In this document: positions 23,413-31,557 of the stretch, in pieces
Layout: every line of letters begins with the position of its first letter
How positions within the stretch are numbered: the stretch's first letter is position 1
Source of the DNA: Alteromonas sp. V450
GTDB lineage: Bacteria; Pseudomonadota; Gammaproteobacteria; Enterobacterales; Alteromonadaceae
Direction of reading: 5' to 3'
Assembly: GCF_001885075.1 (NCBI RefSeq)
Contig: NZ_MODU01000004.1
Span: forward strand, 4,030,001-4,094,000
Length of the DNA stretch: 64,000 nucleotides
Notes under the pieces: generated by a model
The model's input: only the letters and a program-made list of their open reading frames with translations
Told to the model about the DNA's origin: nothing
Databases searched by the model: none
Program-made: the position numbers and the translations under genes

Positions 23413-26099
23413 ATAAAGCCATAGAAGCATTAGCAAATACCCGCGTTGGCCCTTTTGAATTACAAGGCATTATTGGCCGTGGTGGCATGGGTGTGGTGTA
23501 CGATGCCAAACGCATAGACGGTGTGTTTGAACAGCATGTGGCTATTAAGTTTGTTTACCCCAGTATTACTGCTTTAACAGGCCGTGAAACCGTATTCTTT
23601 GAGGCGCGTTGCTTAGGCCAATTGGCCCACCCCAATATTGTGACCATTCACGATGCTGGTGAATTATCACTGGGGGCGTGTTATTTCGTGATGGAGTATT
23701 TGGAGGGCGAAGCGCTAGACGCTTACAGTCGCCGACCAGAAATAACCACGCAAGATTTGGTTTGTCGCATAAACGATTTATGTGATGCCCTTGAAGCCAC
23801 CCACCGTATTCACATCGTACACAGTGACATAAAGCCGAATAATGTGGTGGTTAATACCGAAGGGCGCACCAAGGTGTTGGACTTTGGTATTGCGCAAATT
23901 ATGGAAGGCGAGGTTGCGTCTATCAGTCAATCAACCGTAAATTGCGAAGACTCAGAAGGGAAAGTCAACGAAGATATTTCGAGTGATACTGCTTTTGATA
24001 ATTCGTCAGGAAAAAGCAGTTCACAAAGCATAAAAGGCATGACCATGGCCTTTGCGGCACCAGAGCAAAAGCAAGGCATTGTTACCCCGCTATCGGATAT
24101 TTATTCTATAGGCGCACTTTTACGCTATGTACTTTCCTTAAACGCTCACTACAAAAAACTACCCAAAGCACGCCAACAAGAACTCCAACGCATTGCAGAC
24201 CAATGCATGCAACAAGAGCCTAACAACCGTTATCAGCAAGTCGCAAGCATAAAACATGATTTACAACATTGGCTGGAAGGAAAGCGACTCAGTTTTGAAC
24301 CCAAAATGTCGTTACGCACCGGTAGCAAATGGGTAAAACGAAACCCGTGGTCAAGCGCGTTTGCGCTCATTATTGCTATCACGCTACCCAGCGGTATTTA
24401 CTATCAGCAACAGCTAAGTAGCGAAAAAGCCCAATCTCAAGAAGTTGCCAAACACTTTGAGTCTTTTATTCGCTATACCGACCCTGCTATTGCAGGGCGG
24501 CCAATGAGCGAAGCAATGCAAATGTTGTTAGACACCTACAACAATGTGGCCAATTCTACCCAGCTAACGCTCGCTAACAAGCATCGCATTGTGGTAACTA
24601 TTCTCGATAGCCTAATCGGGCTAGGGGAATACGAGCAGGTATTGGCTTACGAAAAAGATGGCTTTTTTACAACCTTATTAAGCATCGACTCAGAGAACGA
24701 TTTTGCGCTCACTCGTCAGCTGATCACCACCCAAATAAAACAGGGAAGCGATGCCAAAGCTTACGAACGCTATCAACGTGCGCTTGAGCAAAGTTCAGAA
24801 GTATCAGTGCGAGCATCACTATTGCTGGAATTAGCCGTTTCTCCCGTCTTTGAAAAGCTGTTGGGAAATGATGGGCTTACAAAATGGGCAGCACTTAATA
24901 ATCGCATTGTTAACAATGCCCACCTTTTTAACGAAGAGGAATTGCAGGGCAACACCATCAATAAAATTAATAGGCTATATAAAACCTTATTTAGGCAAAT
25001 CGAAGCTACACAAAATAGAAAAGCGTTGAGTGATGAAAGCATTCAGTCTTTATATTCACAAACAGCGGCTATGGTGAACCAGCTGCCGGTTACTCATCCA
25101 GACACTAATATCGTTCTAAAGCGCTTGTCTCATATAAGTTTTTTAATGGGGGCTGAAGAAAGGTACTCTCGTATACTTCGTGAAAACCTTGAAGTGATGG
25201 AACAGGTATATGGTAAATATCATCCTATTACCATTAAAGCGCTGTCGATAATCGGTCAAGTTTTACATAGTTATGAACATTCGCTTGCTGATGCCAACAT
25301 TTACTATCAGTTAGCGTATGAACGCGCCACTCAAAGTGGCTTTCTTTACAACGGACTATTTATCGACAATTTGCATTGGGCTATGTCTTATATGGGGGAG
25401 CATCAAGCACTAAAGGAGTCAATGTTTTCCCTAGATGATACCTTACTTCAAAAGTTAGACTGGAAAGATCAGTATTATCTTAAGTTTGATCGTATCTGGT
25501 ATACGTTAGAGTTTTTTCCAGAGCAGGCCTACAGCGAAGTTATCGACGTTCAAAAGTGGCTTGCAACTGTACCTGAATCGGTTGCCGTAACAGAATTTAA
25601 CGTGCCGTCTGAGAAACTGTTTTTGGCAGTATTGAAATTGTCGTTAGAAGGCAAATATACCGAAAGTATAAACATGTACAACAGTGGGCGTAATGTCATC
25701 GATGGAAGCAGTCCTTGGCCCGTTGATGCTTTAGAAGAGTATTTATATCGCAAGCAAGGTGACTTTGATACAAGTCTCAAAATACTAGATGAATATGTTC
25801 CAAAGCACGATGATTTAGGGATTTTCAACCAAGACGGCTTATTTCAAGATGCTTTTTTATGGCGAGCTCAAAGCTTAGCAGAACTAGGAAAACCAGAAGA
25901 AGCTGCCGCAATATTGCAAGCGTGTTTCGATTTTAGCTACAACCTGCGGGCCGAGCCTGATAATTTCTGGCTACAAGTGGTTGCCACCATGGCCGATTAC
26001 TACAACTTGCCCCTTGATACATACGAATTAACCGTACCGCTGATGGACACTAACTTTTTATTTACCGGTGGTAAGCAGCGCCTAATGCCGCAGCAGTAA
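23211..26099 (+). CDS. Transmembrane Ser/Thr protein kinase with large C-terminal helical-repeat domain
   Basis: A 962-residue eukaryote-like kinase. Residues 1-75 are an acidic N-terminal segment; the kinase domain spans about 82-355: GRGGMG loop (89-94), AIK lysine 113, helix-C Glu131, catalytic HSDIKPNN (Asp206), DFG (224-226) and APE (283-285). The usual HRD reads HSD. The segment between DFG and APE is unusually long (about 56 residues) and Ser/Thr-rich. A single membrane helix (about 381-397) is followed by about 560 residues of predicted helical, TPR-like repeats, presumably periplasmic and sensory. Start is GTG 23211, 109 nt after the coupled small gene. In family logic it would phosphorylate the neighbouring sigma factor. 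A near-identical copy of its 5' end lies at 28163. Confidence 0.88.
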   Translation: MSGSDPLTQPLPHHFAQLQELTAEQQAAYLDELDDFTLIGELEALLAVGDESDFITLIGGQVDKLTGDKAIEALANTRVGPFELQGIIGRGGMGVVYDAKRIDGVFEQHVAIKFVYPSITALTGRETVFFEARCLGQLAHPNIVTIHDAGELSLGACYFVMEYLEGEALDAYSRRPEITTQDLVCRINDLCDALEATHRIHIVHSDIKPNNVVVNTEGRTKVLDFGIAQIMEGEVASISQSTVNCEDSEGKVNEDISSDTAFDNSSGKSSSQSIKGMTMAFAAPEQKQGIVTPLSDIYSIGALLRYVLSLNAHYKKLPKARQQELQRIADQCMQQEPNNRYQQVASIKHDLQHWLEGKRLSFEPKMSLRTGSKWVKRNPWSSAFALIIAITLPSGIYYQQQLSSEKAQSQEVAKHFESFIRYTDPAIAGRPMSEAMQMLLDTYNNVANSTQLTLANKHRIVVTILDSLIGLGEYEQVLAYEKDGFFTTLLSIDSENDFALTRQLITTQIKQGSDAKAYERYQRALEQSSEVSVRASLLLELAVSPVFEKLLGNDGLTKWAALNNRIVNNAHLFNEEELQGNTINKINRLYKTLFRQIEATQNRKALSDESIQSLYSQTAAMVNQLPVTHPDTNIVLKRLSHISFLMGAEERYSRILRENLEVMEQVYGKYHPITIKALSIIGQVLHSYEHSLADANIYYQLAYERATQSGFLYNGLFIDNLHWAMSYMGEHQALKESMFSLDDTLLQKLDWKDQYYLKFDRIWYTLEFFPEQAYSEVIDVQKWLATVPESVAVTEFNVPSEKLFLAVLKLSLEGKYTESINMYNSGRNVIDGSSPWPVDALEEYLYRKQGDFDTSLKILDEYVPKHDDLGIFNQDGLFQDAFLWRAQSLAELGKPEEAAAILQACFDFSYNLRAEPDNFWLQVVATMADYYNLPLDTYELTVPLMDTNFLFTGGKQRLMPQQ

Positions 26100-26121
26100 C
26101 ATCGACTTACTGCTGCAGCAT
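26085..26121. terminator. Hairpin at the 3' end of the kinase gene
   Basis: GCAGCAGTAA (26090-26099) pairs perfectly with TTACTGCTGC (26107-26116) over a 7-nt loop, extended by ATGC/GCAT outside one mismatch. It contains the kinase stop codon and separates two convergent genes. There is no T-run, so efficient intrinsic termination is uncertain. Confidence 0.4.
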
Positions 26122-26140
26122 GGTTATAAGAGCTGTTGCG

Positions 26141-27997
26141 TTAATTTTCTTGCTGTTCTTCCAATGCATTTTGCTGTGCAAGGGCCGCTTGTTGCATGGC
26201 ATCTACAGCGAAAATGCCGGTAGTGTTAGCTCGTGAACCTTCGTTCATTTTGTGCATGTGTGCAATGGCTTCTTCGGTGTCTTTGTCATTCATGCTAGCC
26301 ACATACTGCCTATTGGCTAAGCTGGTTTTAAGCTCATTAACAATGGTATCTAATTCTGCTTGGTTTTTTTGCATAGACATTAAAAAGCGAGGATGTTCCA
26401 AATTCTTTTCTCCCGACGTAGCAAAAATAGAGGTGGTTGCACGCGTACTTACAAACCAAGGCGTAATAGATGAATTGACCACTTTGTTCTCTGTCAGGTT
26501 CGAATCGTTCATGCCGCGGCCAATTGACATCTTTGATTCGAGATAAGTACCTTCGATTTGCGCCCACATTAGAAGGCTAGAGAAATGTAATTCTCCCCAA
26601 TAAAGGTGGCTGGCAGCGCTTAGTATTTTGCTGCCTGCTCGCACGGCAAAAAACGCAAACAACGTAAATACAATACCGTTAAAAGCAGAAACTACCGGCG
26701 CTAGTCGCTCAAAAGAAAGGTTTTCAATCTTGAGCGCAACGAGTGAGTTAATAAAACCAGCTAGCTGGTAGCCTAACCATAGAAATAAGGCGCTGCTTAC
26801 TACCAGGCTTGCTGATGCACCTACTGTGGCAAGCACTTTGGCAAAGCGAGGCAGTTGAGTATCGCTTGCCACCGCTGGTTGGGTTTCAATCATAACATTG
26901 CCGAAAAAGCTGCCTTTGCCGTCAGCTTGCTGGCGCATGTTAGTAACAAACGGCTTATATATGCGGTTAGGAATTTCTTTGTACCGCCTATTCGCTAAAA
27001 CCATGGTCTCCATATTGATGAATAATTCTTTTGGATTTACTTTTTCTTGAAAGTTATCACGGTATTCAGCAACCGCCGATGTTGGCGTGGCCATTTTCAT
27101 TCTCGCAATCAACCCCGGTAACGCTAAGCCGAAAACCAAGACGGTTACAGCGAAAAATATCAGCAAATTAGGCAGTGCATTGAATATGTCAACTTGCGCT
27201 TTAATAAATTCAACTTGTTCGAACAGCTTACTAGGTGCAGCATCTAACGCAAAGCCAGCGCCAATGGGAACTAAAATAGCCATAACCAGCATAGGGGCCA
27301 ATGCCCAACTGCCTTCACTTTGCACCGTAACCGCACTAATACTGTTCTGCTGGGCCGAGGTGCTAAGCCAAATTACTGAAATGTAGATAAGCAAAAGTAG
27401 GGAAAGAATAGGCATAGCGATAAGGCTTGCTTTTTCCCCGGCTAACCCGCTAGATACTACGAACCACGCTACCATAAAAACCGTTATGGCAACCACGATA
27501 TCTATGGCAAGCGAGGCCAGTGTTTGCGCTAAATTTCTGAGGGGGTAGGGTAGAAAAGTCAGTTTTGGAAATAATGAATGTACAAAGCGTGCAACCCAGC
27601 CACGTGGCTCAATGAAGGTAGTATTCTTTCGCCCCATCAGCATAGAGTGCAAACTTTCTTCATTGTAAAGCACGCTGTTTTTTTCAGCCTTAGCGTTTTC
27701 TTTTTCTGAGTCCGCTTTATTAAAGGCAAGAGATGTTGGTACAGAACGACCAACAAAATAACGGAATAATTGAAACATGCCTGAACCAATAACGCGTATA
27801 CCAGCGATTAATAATACGGCACCTAAACACGCCAACGTATAGCCCATAATAGGATCTTGCTTTAGTTGGCTGGCTACAGAAATTAAAGGCACTACGCCCA
27901 TAATGGCAATGATAATGCCGGCCATAATGCGCATAACACCTTCAAAACGAAACGGATTATTTATACCAAGTGTTTGTGAACCATAATCGTATGCCAT
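26141..27997 (-). CDS. Large multi-pass membrane protein of the ECF block, function unknown
   Basis: A 618-residue protein that I do not recognise. Hydrophobic stretches occur at about 22-42, 48-72, 160-185, 190-212, 230-252, 278-300, 392-415 and 440-465, so about eight membrane helices. The N-terminus (MAYDYGSQTLGINNPFRFEG) lacks a signal peptide. Soluble stretches lie at about 80-150 and 305-385, and the C-terminal 150 residues are hydrophilic and glutamine-rich. AGGGAAG precedes the ATG. It is convergent with the kinase gene and driven by the predicted promoter P2, so it is a likely target of the sigma factor and may act in the envelope. Confidence 0.75.
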   Translation of the reverse strand: MAYDYGSQTLGINNPFRFEGVMRIMAGIIIAIMGVVPLISVASQLKQDPIMGYTLACLGAVLLIAGIRVIGSGMFQLFRYFVGRSVPTSLAFNKADSEKENAKAEKNSVLYNEESLHSMLMGRKNTTFIEPRGWVARFVHSLFPKLTFLPYPLRNLAQTLASLAIDIVVAITVFMVAWFVVSSGLAGEKASLIAMPILSLLLLIYISVIWLSTSAQQNSISAVTVQSEGSWALAPMLVMAILVPIGAGFALDAAPSKLFEQVEFIKAQVDIFNALPNLLIFFAVTVLVFGLALPGLIARMKMATPTSAVAEYRDNFQEKVNPKELFINMETMVLANRRYKEIPNRIYKPFVTNMRQQADGKGSFFGNVMIETQPAVASDTQLPRFAKVLATVGASASLVVSSALFLWLGYQLAGFINSLVALKIENLSFERLAPVVSAFNGIVFTLFAFFAVRAGSKILSAASHLYWGELHFSSLLMWAQIEGTYLESKMSIGRGMNDSNLTENKVVNSSITPWFVSTRATTSIFATSGEKNLEHPRFLMSMQKNQAELDTIVNELKTSLANRQYVASMNDKDTEEAIAHMHKMNEGSRANTTGIFAVDAMQQAALAQQNALEEQQEN

Positions 27998-28115
27998 TTT
28001 ACTTCCCTTTTATCTTCAAATACGCTGCGACAACCTAAAGCGTTGTTTACCAAGTTTAACGCTGCTAAAGCGCTTTTCTTTTATGCCCGAAGATCGCGTT
28101 TGCGAAGACAAGTTA

Positions 28116-28146
28116 CCAGACACGTAATTGAAAAAATAAACCGTAA
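28116..28146 (-). promoter_or_regulatory. Predicted ECF-type promoter P2 (618-aa membrane protein gene)
   Basis: On the minus strand TTACGGT (28146-28140) and CGTGTCTGG (28124-28116) with 15 nt between TTACGGT and CGTG, identical to P1, P3 and P4. The leader is 127 nt here. The longer word ACGTGTCTGG is shared exactly with P3. Confidence 0.65.
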
Positions 28147-28162
28147 AACAAATATCAAACTG

Positions 28163-28443
28163 ATGTCGACATGTTGGACTAACTGTTCTGAAATGAAATC
28201 AATGACAAGGATGTAGTTGTAAGTAGCGGTGGTACTTTAGCGTGTCAGGCAGTGACCCATTAACCCAACCTTTACCCCATCATTTTGCCCAGTTGCAGGA
28301 GCTCACGGCTGAGCAACAAGCGGCATACCTGGATGAATTAGACGATTTCACATTAATCGGCGAGCTGGAAGCCTTACTTGCAGTGGGCGATGAAAGTGAT
28401 TTTATTACGCTCATTGGCGGGCAGGTAGATAAGCTTACCGGTG
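28163..28443 (+). repeat. 281-bp duplication, copy 2
   Basis: Near-identical to 23132-23412. It begins at the same ATGTCGACAT palindrome and ends in the TTACCGGTG microhomology, where the sequence switches to a diverged copy of the kinase gene's last codons. Confidence 0.9.
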
Positions 28444-28472
28444 GCAAACAGCGCCTAATGCCTGATAATTAA
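28242..28472 (+). CDS. Internally deleted kinase copy encoding a 76-residue fragment
   Basis: An intact short ORF: residues 1-67 equal the kinase N-terminus at 23211, and the tail GKQRLMPDN resembles the kinase C-terminus GKQRLMPQQ. The joint is at TTACCGGTG, which occurs in the full gene at both 23404-23412 and 26062-26070, so the simplest history is duplication of the whole gene followed by loss of about 2.65 kb between the two 9-bp repeats. It keeps the GTG start and 79 bp of upstream DNA and ends before a strong hairpin. It lacks the entire kinase, membrane and repeat domains. It may be a dead remnant, or a competitor for whatever binds the kinase N-terminus. Confidence 0.6.
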   Translation: MSGSDPLTQPLPHHFAQLQELTAEQQAAYLDELDDFTLIGELEALLAVGDESDFITLIGGQVDKLTGGKQRLMPDN

Positions 28473-28495
28473 ACTATCGTTATCAGGGTAGGCGC
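28451..28495. terminator. Long hairpin after the truncated kinase copy
   Basis: Nested arms GCGCCTA (28451-28457)/TAGGCGC (28489-28495) and CCTGATAA (28461-28468)/TTATCAGG (28480-28487) enclose the stop codon. It lies between the truncated copy and the convergent 292-aa gene. No T-run; possible transcription barrier. Confidence 0.45.
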
Positions 28496-28507
28496 TCTGC
28501 CGTTGAG

Positions 28508-29386
28508 TTAAAACAAGCTGTCATCCATGCCCATTTGTGATTTCGCTGAATCTAGCGCGTCAGCGCCTATCTTGGCCACTCTGTTGTATTCACCCCTTAA
28601 CCAGGTATTAAACGCCGCTTTCATTTTGCCGCCTTTAACATGGCGCGCTATGCTCATACCTATACTTACCGAAAAGCCTATTCCCAGCTGGGTAAGTGCG
28701 GTAACAACTTCGGCGTCGCTATTAAAATCGCCCATAAACATAAAGGCCGTAGCCAACACCCATGGTAGGTGCCACCAACCAATAGAATTTGAATGTACAA
28801 CATTAAAAAGTGTATCAGAGGCTATACCTTGAAAAGCCAATTCATGCCGAGACTCTGTATCGCTGTGATGCACAATAACCGAGGGCTGCGTGGTGTCATT
28901 CCAGCTTTGCCCAAAAACGTTGCCTGATGCAATAACATCGGTGGTTTCTGATTCTGCACGTTTGTGGTAAAGCCAACCCAAACTCACCAATTGACCCGAA
29001 GAAATTTTATCAAGATCTAAATCGACCAAGCGAAATTTAGCGATGTTACCACTTGCGTCTTTTACGGTAAGGTAATCGTAGTAAGTAACGATAGTTTTAA
29101 CATCGACATCTTTTACGTAGGAGTGGCCTTTACGTGTTACTCCTTTTCTTTTAGTAACAACATTGCGGCTGCTTTTATCTTTTTCGTGTTCTTGCACCAC
29201 ATAGTGTTGCCACTGAACCTGCACACTTTCTATCTTCCCTTTGCCTTTACTATTGTAAAACTTGGTATAAACGTCGCTTTGTTGTGTTTTTTGTAAGGTC
29301 TCAAAAATACTTTTCTTAATTACCTTGGCCAGGGCAATTTGTTTCATTTCGCCTTCAACCAAGCTTTGTACGTCAATATGTTCCAT
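28508..29386 (-). CDS. Protein with two C-terminal membrane helices, member of the ECF block, function unknown
   Basis: A 292-residue protein that I do not recognise. Residues 1-60 look helical; about 60-185 are beta-rich with a basic patch (VVTKRKGVTRKGHSY), and GQLVSLGWLYHKR could be part of an OB- or SH3-like fold. Two hydrophobic segments (about 206-221 and 226-246, in WHLPWVLATAFMF and LGIGFSVSIGMSIA) suggest a C-terminal membrane hairpin, with a cytoplasmic bulk. I chose ATG 29386, preceded by AGGAGAG at a good distance; the frame runs 15 codons further. P3 lies with its CGTG 65 nt before this start, supporting both start choice and regulation by the sigma factor. Confidence 0.72.
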   Translation of the reverse strand: MEHIDVQSLVEGEMKQIALAKVIKKSIFETLQKTQQSDVYTKFYNSKGKGKIESVQVQWQHYVVQEHEKDKSSRNVVTKRKGVTRKGHSYVKDVDVKTIVTYYDYLTVKDASGNIAKFRLVDLDLDKISSGQLVSLGWLYHKRAESETTDVIASGNVFGQSWNDTTQPSVIVHHSDTESRHELAFQGIASDTLFNVVHSNSIGWWHLPWVLATAFMFMGDFNSDAEVVTALTQLGIGFSVSIGMSIARHVKGGKMKAAFNTWLRGEYNRVAKIGADALDSAKSQMGMDDSLF

Positions 29387-29442
29387 TTTTCTCTCCTGCG
29401 TGTGTCTATCACTACACAAAATACAGAGCAAGAAAAAAGCAG

Positions 29443-29473
29443 CCAGACACGTATTTGTTTTTAAATACCGTAA
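29443..29473 (-). promoter_or_regulatory. Predicted ECF-type promoter P3 (292-aa protein gene)
   Basis: Minus-strand TTACGGT (29473-29467), 15-nt gap, CGTGTCTGG (29451-29443). CGTG begins 65 nt before the ATG, the same leader length as P1 and P4. It is divergent from P4 only about 30 bp away. Confidence 0.65.
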
Positions 29474-29501
29474 TTTATAAACAAATAAATTTTTATTACT
29501 T

Positions 29502-29530
29502 TTACGGTTTTTTCATACCTTTACGTGGTT
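29502..29530 (+). promoter_or_regulatory. Predicted ECF-type promoter P4 (lipoprotein-protease unit)
   Basis: TTACGGT (29502-29508), 15-nt gap, CGTG (29524-29527). CGTG begins 65 nt before the ATG at 29589. Confidence 0.65.
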
Positions 29531-29588
29531 TCTGTCTCCCCTGTTTTAAGTTTAAGCTTAACATCAAGCCAGTTTAAGGATGGACAAT

Positions 29589-31490
29589 ATGAAAAAGCTC
29601 ATTGCAACACTTAGCGCAGTTTTACTGATAACCGCTTGTGGTGGAGGAGGTGGTGGTAATTCCAACCCAGTACCACCTGTGAATTCGGGGGGCGGAAATG
29701 GCGGTGGCGGCAGTACTACGAATAATGCGCCAGTTCTGTCATCATTCGCAAACATTGAAATAGATGAAAACACTTCAACAACCATTGCCATTGCAGCTTC
29801 CGACGAAGATGGCGACGCGCTTAATTACAGTGTTACTGCGGCAAATCCAATTACTGCAAGTGCTTCCGGAAATAACCTTAATATAGCAGCAGGTGAGGTA
29901 GAGTCTGATATTAATGTGACTGTGACAGTAACCGCAGATGATGGAAAAGGCGGTACCGATAGCCAGCAATTCACAGTAATAGTGAAGAACGTCATTATTA
30001 ATACGCCGCCAAGCGTTGTTTTATCCTCCGAGCAGCTTGAATTAGTGCCACAACAACAAGAAATTATTACCGCAACATTGTTTGATGCCGAAAGCGATGT
30101 CACGGACTTATTTGCAGGAGTCTCAGTCAGTGACACCAGTGTAATAACTGCAGGTATTATGGGTGATGGCAGTGTGGAAGTGACTGCGTTAAGCGAAGGG
30201 GCTGCTACGATCACCTATTTGGTAAGAGACGAGGGCGGGCTTTCTTCGACGGCCGAAATAAATGTAACGGTTTTACCCGTTCCGGATGAGCCCAATGAAG
30301 CCCCTGACTTTACCATTGCCAATGAACTCGAAGGGAATGTACTTCAGACTTATCATGACAAAACTACGGTATTCAATGTCTTGATTACCGACCCCGACTC
30401 AACTGCACATTACATAACATTATCAAATTTCGACAGCATTATTGGTACGATTGACTATTTAAATTACTACGAGATAAATGATGTCAATAAAACGATTACG
30501 TTTGACTTTGCTCCGATGGCGCGAAACATAGATGAAATGCGTTTTGTAATGGAACTTGGTGTAGTAGATGACAGTGAAAACAAAACAACCAAGGTTTATG
30601 AATTGATTGTTGAAAAAACTGACAATGCCGTACCTATTTTCACGCTTAATGAAAAGGAAGGGGCATTTATTGTTGTTGAGCAAAATGGAACAACAGAAGT
30701 CACATATACGATTGAAGATGACGACGTGTCGAAAGTTGAAGTGACAGGTATTCAATATTGGTATGGCGACGAAGAAAAGTTCGATGTTCAATTAAACGCT
30801 GATACGAATTCATTTACGGTTACTACCGAGAATGTAGAAGTTCAAGATACCTATGGTTTTGTTATCCAATATGTTGACGTTAGCCTTGTTGGTAACGTGA
30901 ATGTTGAGCTAATGGTGGGCGCAACCTTTGGTGAAGATGAGCAAGATATGCTCGAGCTTCAACATCGTATGATTAAAGCGCGGGAGTCGATTAAAGAGTA
31001 TCTACATATTGGTGTGTTTTACGCGCAAGTATTAGAAAATATTGGCGCTATTACTCAGCAACAAGCGATAGACTTTATCGAACGACTAGACGTAGATGAT
31101 TCAAGCAATTTAGGCTACAGCAGATTTAATCTCTACATCAATAATATTGATTACAACATTAGTATTGGCGAGTTTAAAGATGAAGGCTTTAAGGGTTCCT
31201 ACATAACAGTGCTCAACAATTTATTTGAAGAAGCGATGTCGATGGGGCAAGAACGTTTTGCCATTTTAAATGAAATGGCTGACATGTCTTTAGGCGTCCT
31301 TCCTGAAATTACCTTCGAGCAAAGCGTGAATGAATACGATGAAGTTAACAATTATTACAGTCGGTTTGTAGGTAATGAACGTTACGGCGAATACATAAAT
31401 GACGAATGGGTATTTAATGCAGAGTTTGCATTTATGCACGCAGTTCAGGAGAGGATGATTGAAAATGCACAGCGCTACATCGATGAATAA
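29589..31490 (+). CDS. Cadherin/Ig-like repeat lipoprotein of the ECF block
   Basis: A 633-residue lipoprotein: MKKLIATLSAVLLITACGG has a clear lipobox (ITAC), followed by a Gly/Asn-rich linker. The N-terminal half has two or three Ig/cadherin-like beta domains, the first with APVLSSFANIEIDENTST and ASDEDGDALNYS, typical of calcium-binding cadherin-like repeats, the second with an EVTALSEGAATITYLV core. The C-terminal 190 residues (from about EDEQDMLELQHRMIK) are helical and unrelated to the repeats. ATG 29589 follows AAGGA by 8 nt; an ATG at 29580 lies inside that site. The protease gene starts 68 nt downstream with no promoter element seen between, so the pair is likely one transcript from P4. 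Confidence 0.75.
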   Translation: MKKLIATLSAVLLITACGGGGGGNSNPVPPVNSGGGNGGGGSTTNNAPVLSSFANIEIDENTSTTIAIAASDEDGDALNYSVTAANPITASASGNNLNIAAGEVESDINVTVTVTADDGKGGTDSQQFTVIVKNVIINTPPSVVLSSEQLELVPQQQEIITATLFDAESDVTDLFAGVSVSDTSVITAGIMGDGSVEVTALSEGAATITYLVRDEGGLSSTAEINVTVLPVPDEPNEAPDFTIANELEGNVLQTYHDKTTVFNVLITDPDSTAHYITLSNFDSIIGTIDYLNYYEINDVNKTITFDFAPMARNIDEMRFVMELGVVDDSENKTTKVYELIVEKTDNAVPIFTLNEKEGAFIVVEQNGTTEVTYTIEDDDVSKVEVTGIQYWYGDEEKFDVQLNADTNSFTVTTENVEVQDTYGFVIQYVDVSLVGNVNVELMVGATFGEDEQDMLELQHRMIKARESIKEYLHIGVFYAQVLENIGAITQQQAIDFIERLDVDDSSNLGYSRFNLYINNIDYNISIGEFKDEGFKGSYITVLNNLFEEAMSMGQERFAILNEMADMSLGVLPEITFEQSVNEYDEVNNYYSRFVGNERYGEYINDEWVFNAEFAFMHAVQERMIENAQRYIDE

Positions 31491-31557
31491 TGGGTCGCAA
31501 ATTTTGAAGTTTGTTACTTTTTCGTTCTGTTCAGCATAGTTAAAAAAGGAATTAATC

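Noticed and set aside
28163-28495. Insertion sequence or miniature transposon as explanation for the duplicated block
   Set aside because: No transposase, terminal inverted repeats or target duplication was found; the block is exactly the 5' and 3' ends of the kinase gene joined at a 9-bp microhomology.
28451-28495. Integron attC site
   Set aside because: The hairpin is attC-like in shape, but the RYYYAAC/GTTRRRY core sites are missing and no integrase is nearby.
30814-30820. Another TTACGGT inside the lipoprotein gene
   Set aside because: No CGTG follows at the 15-nt spacing and it lies in coding sequence, so it is not a fifth promoter.
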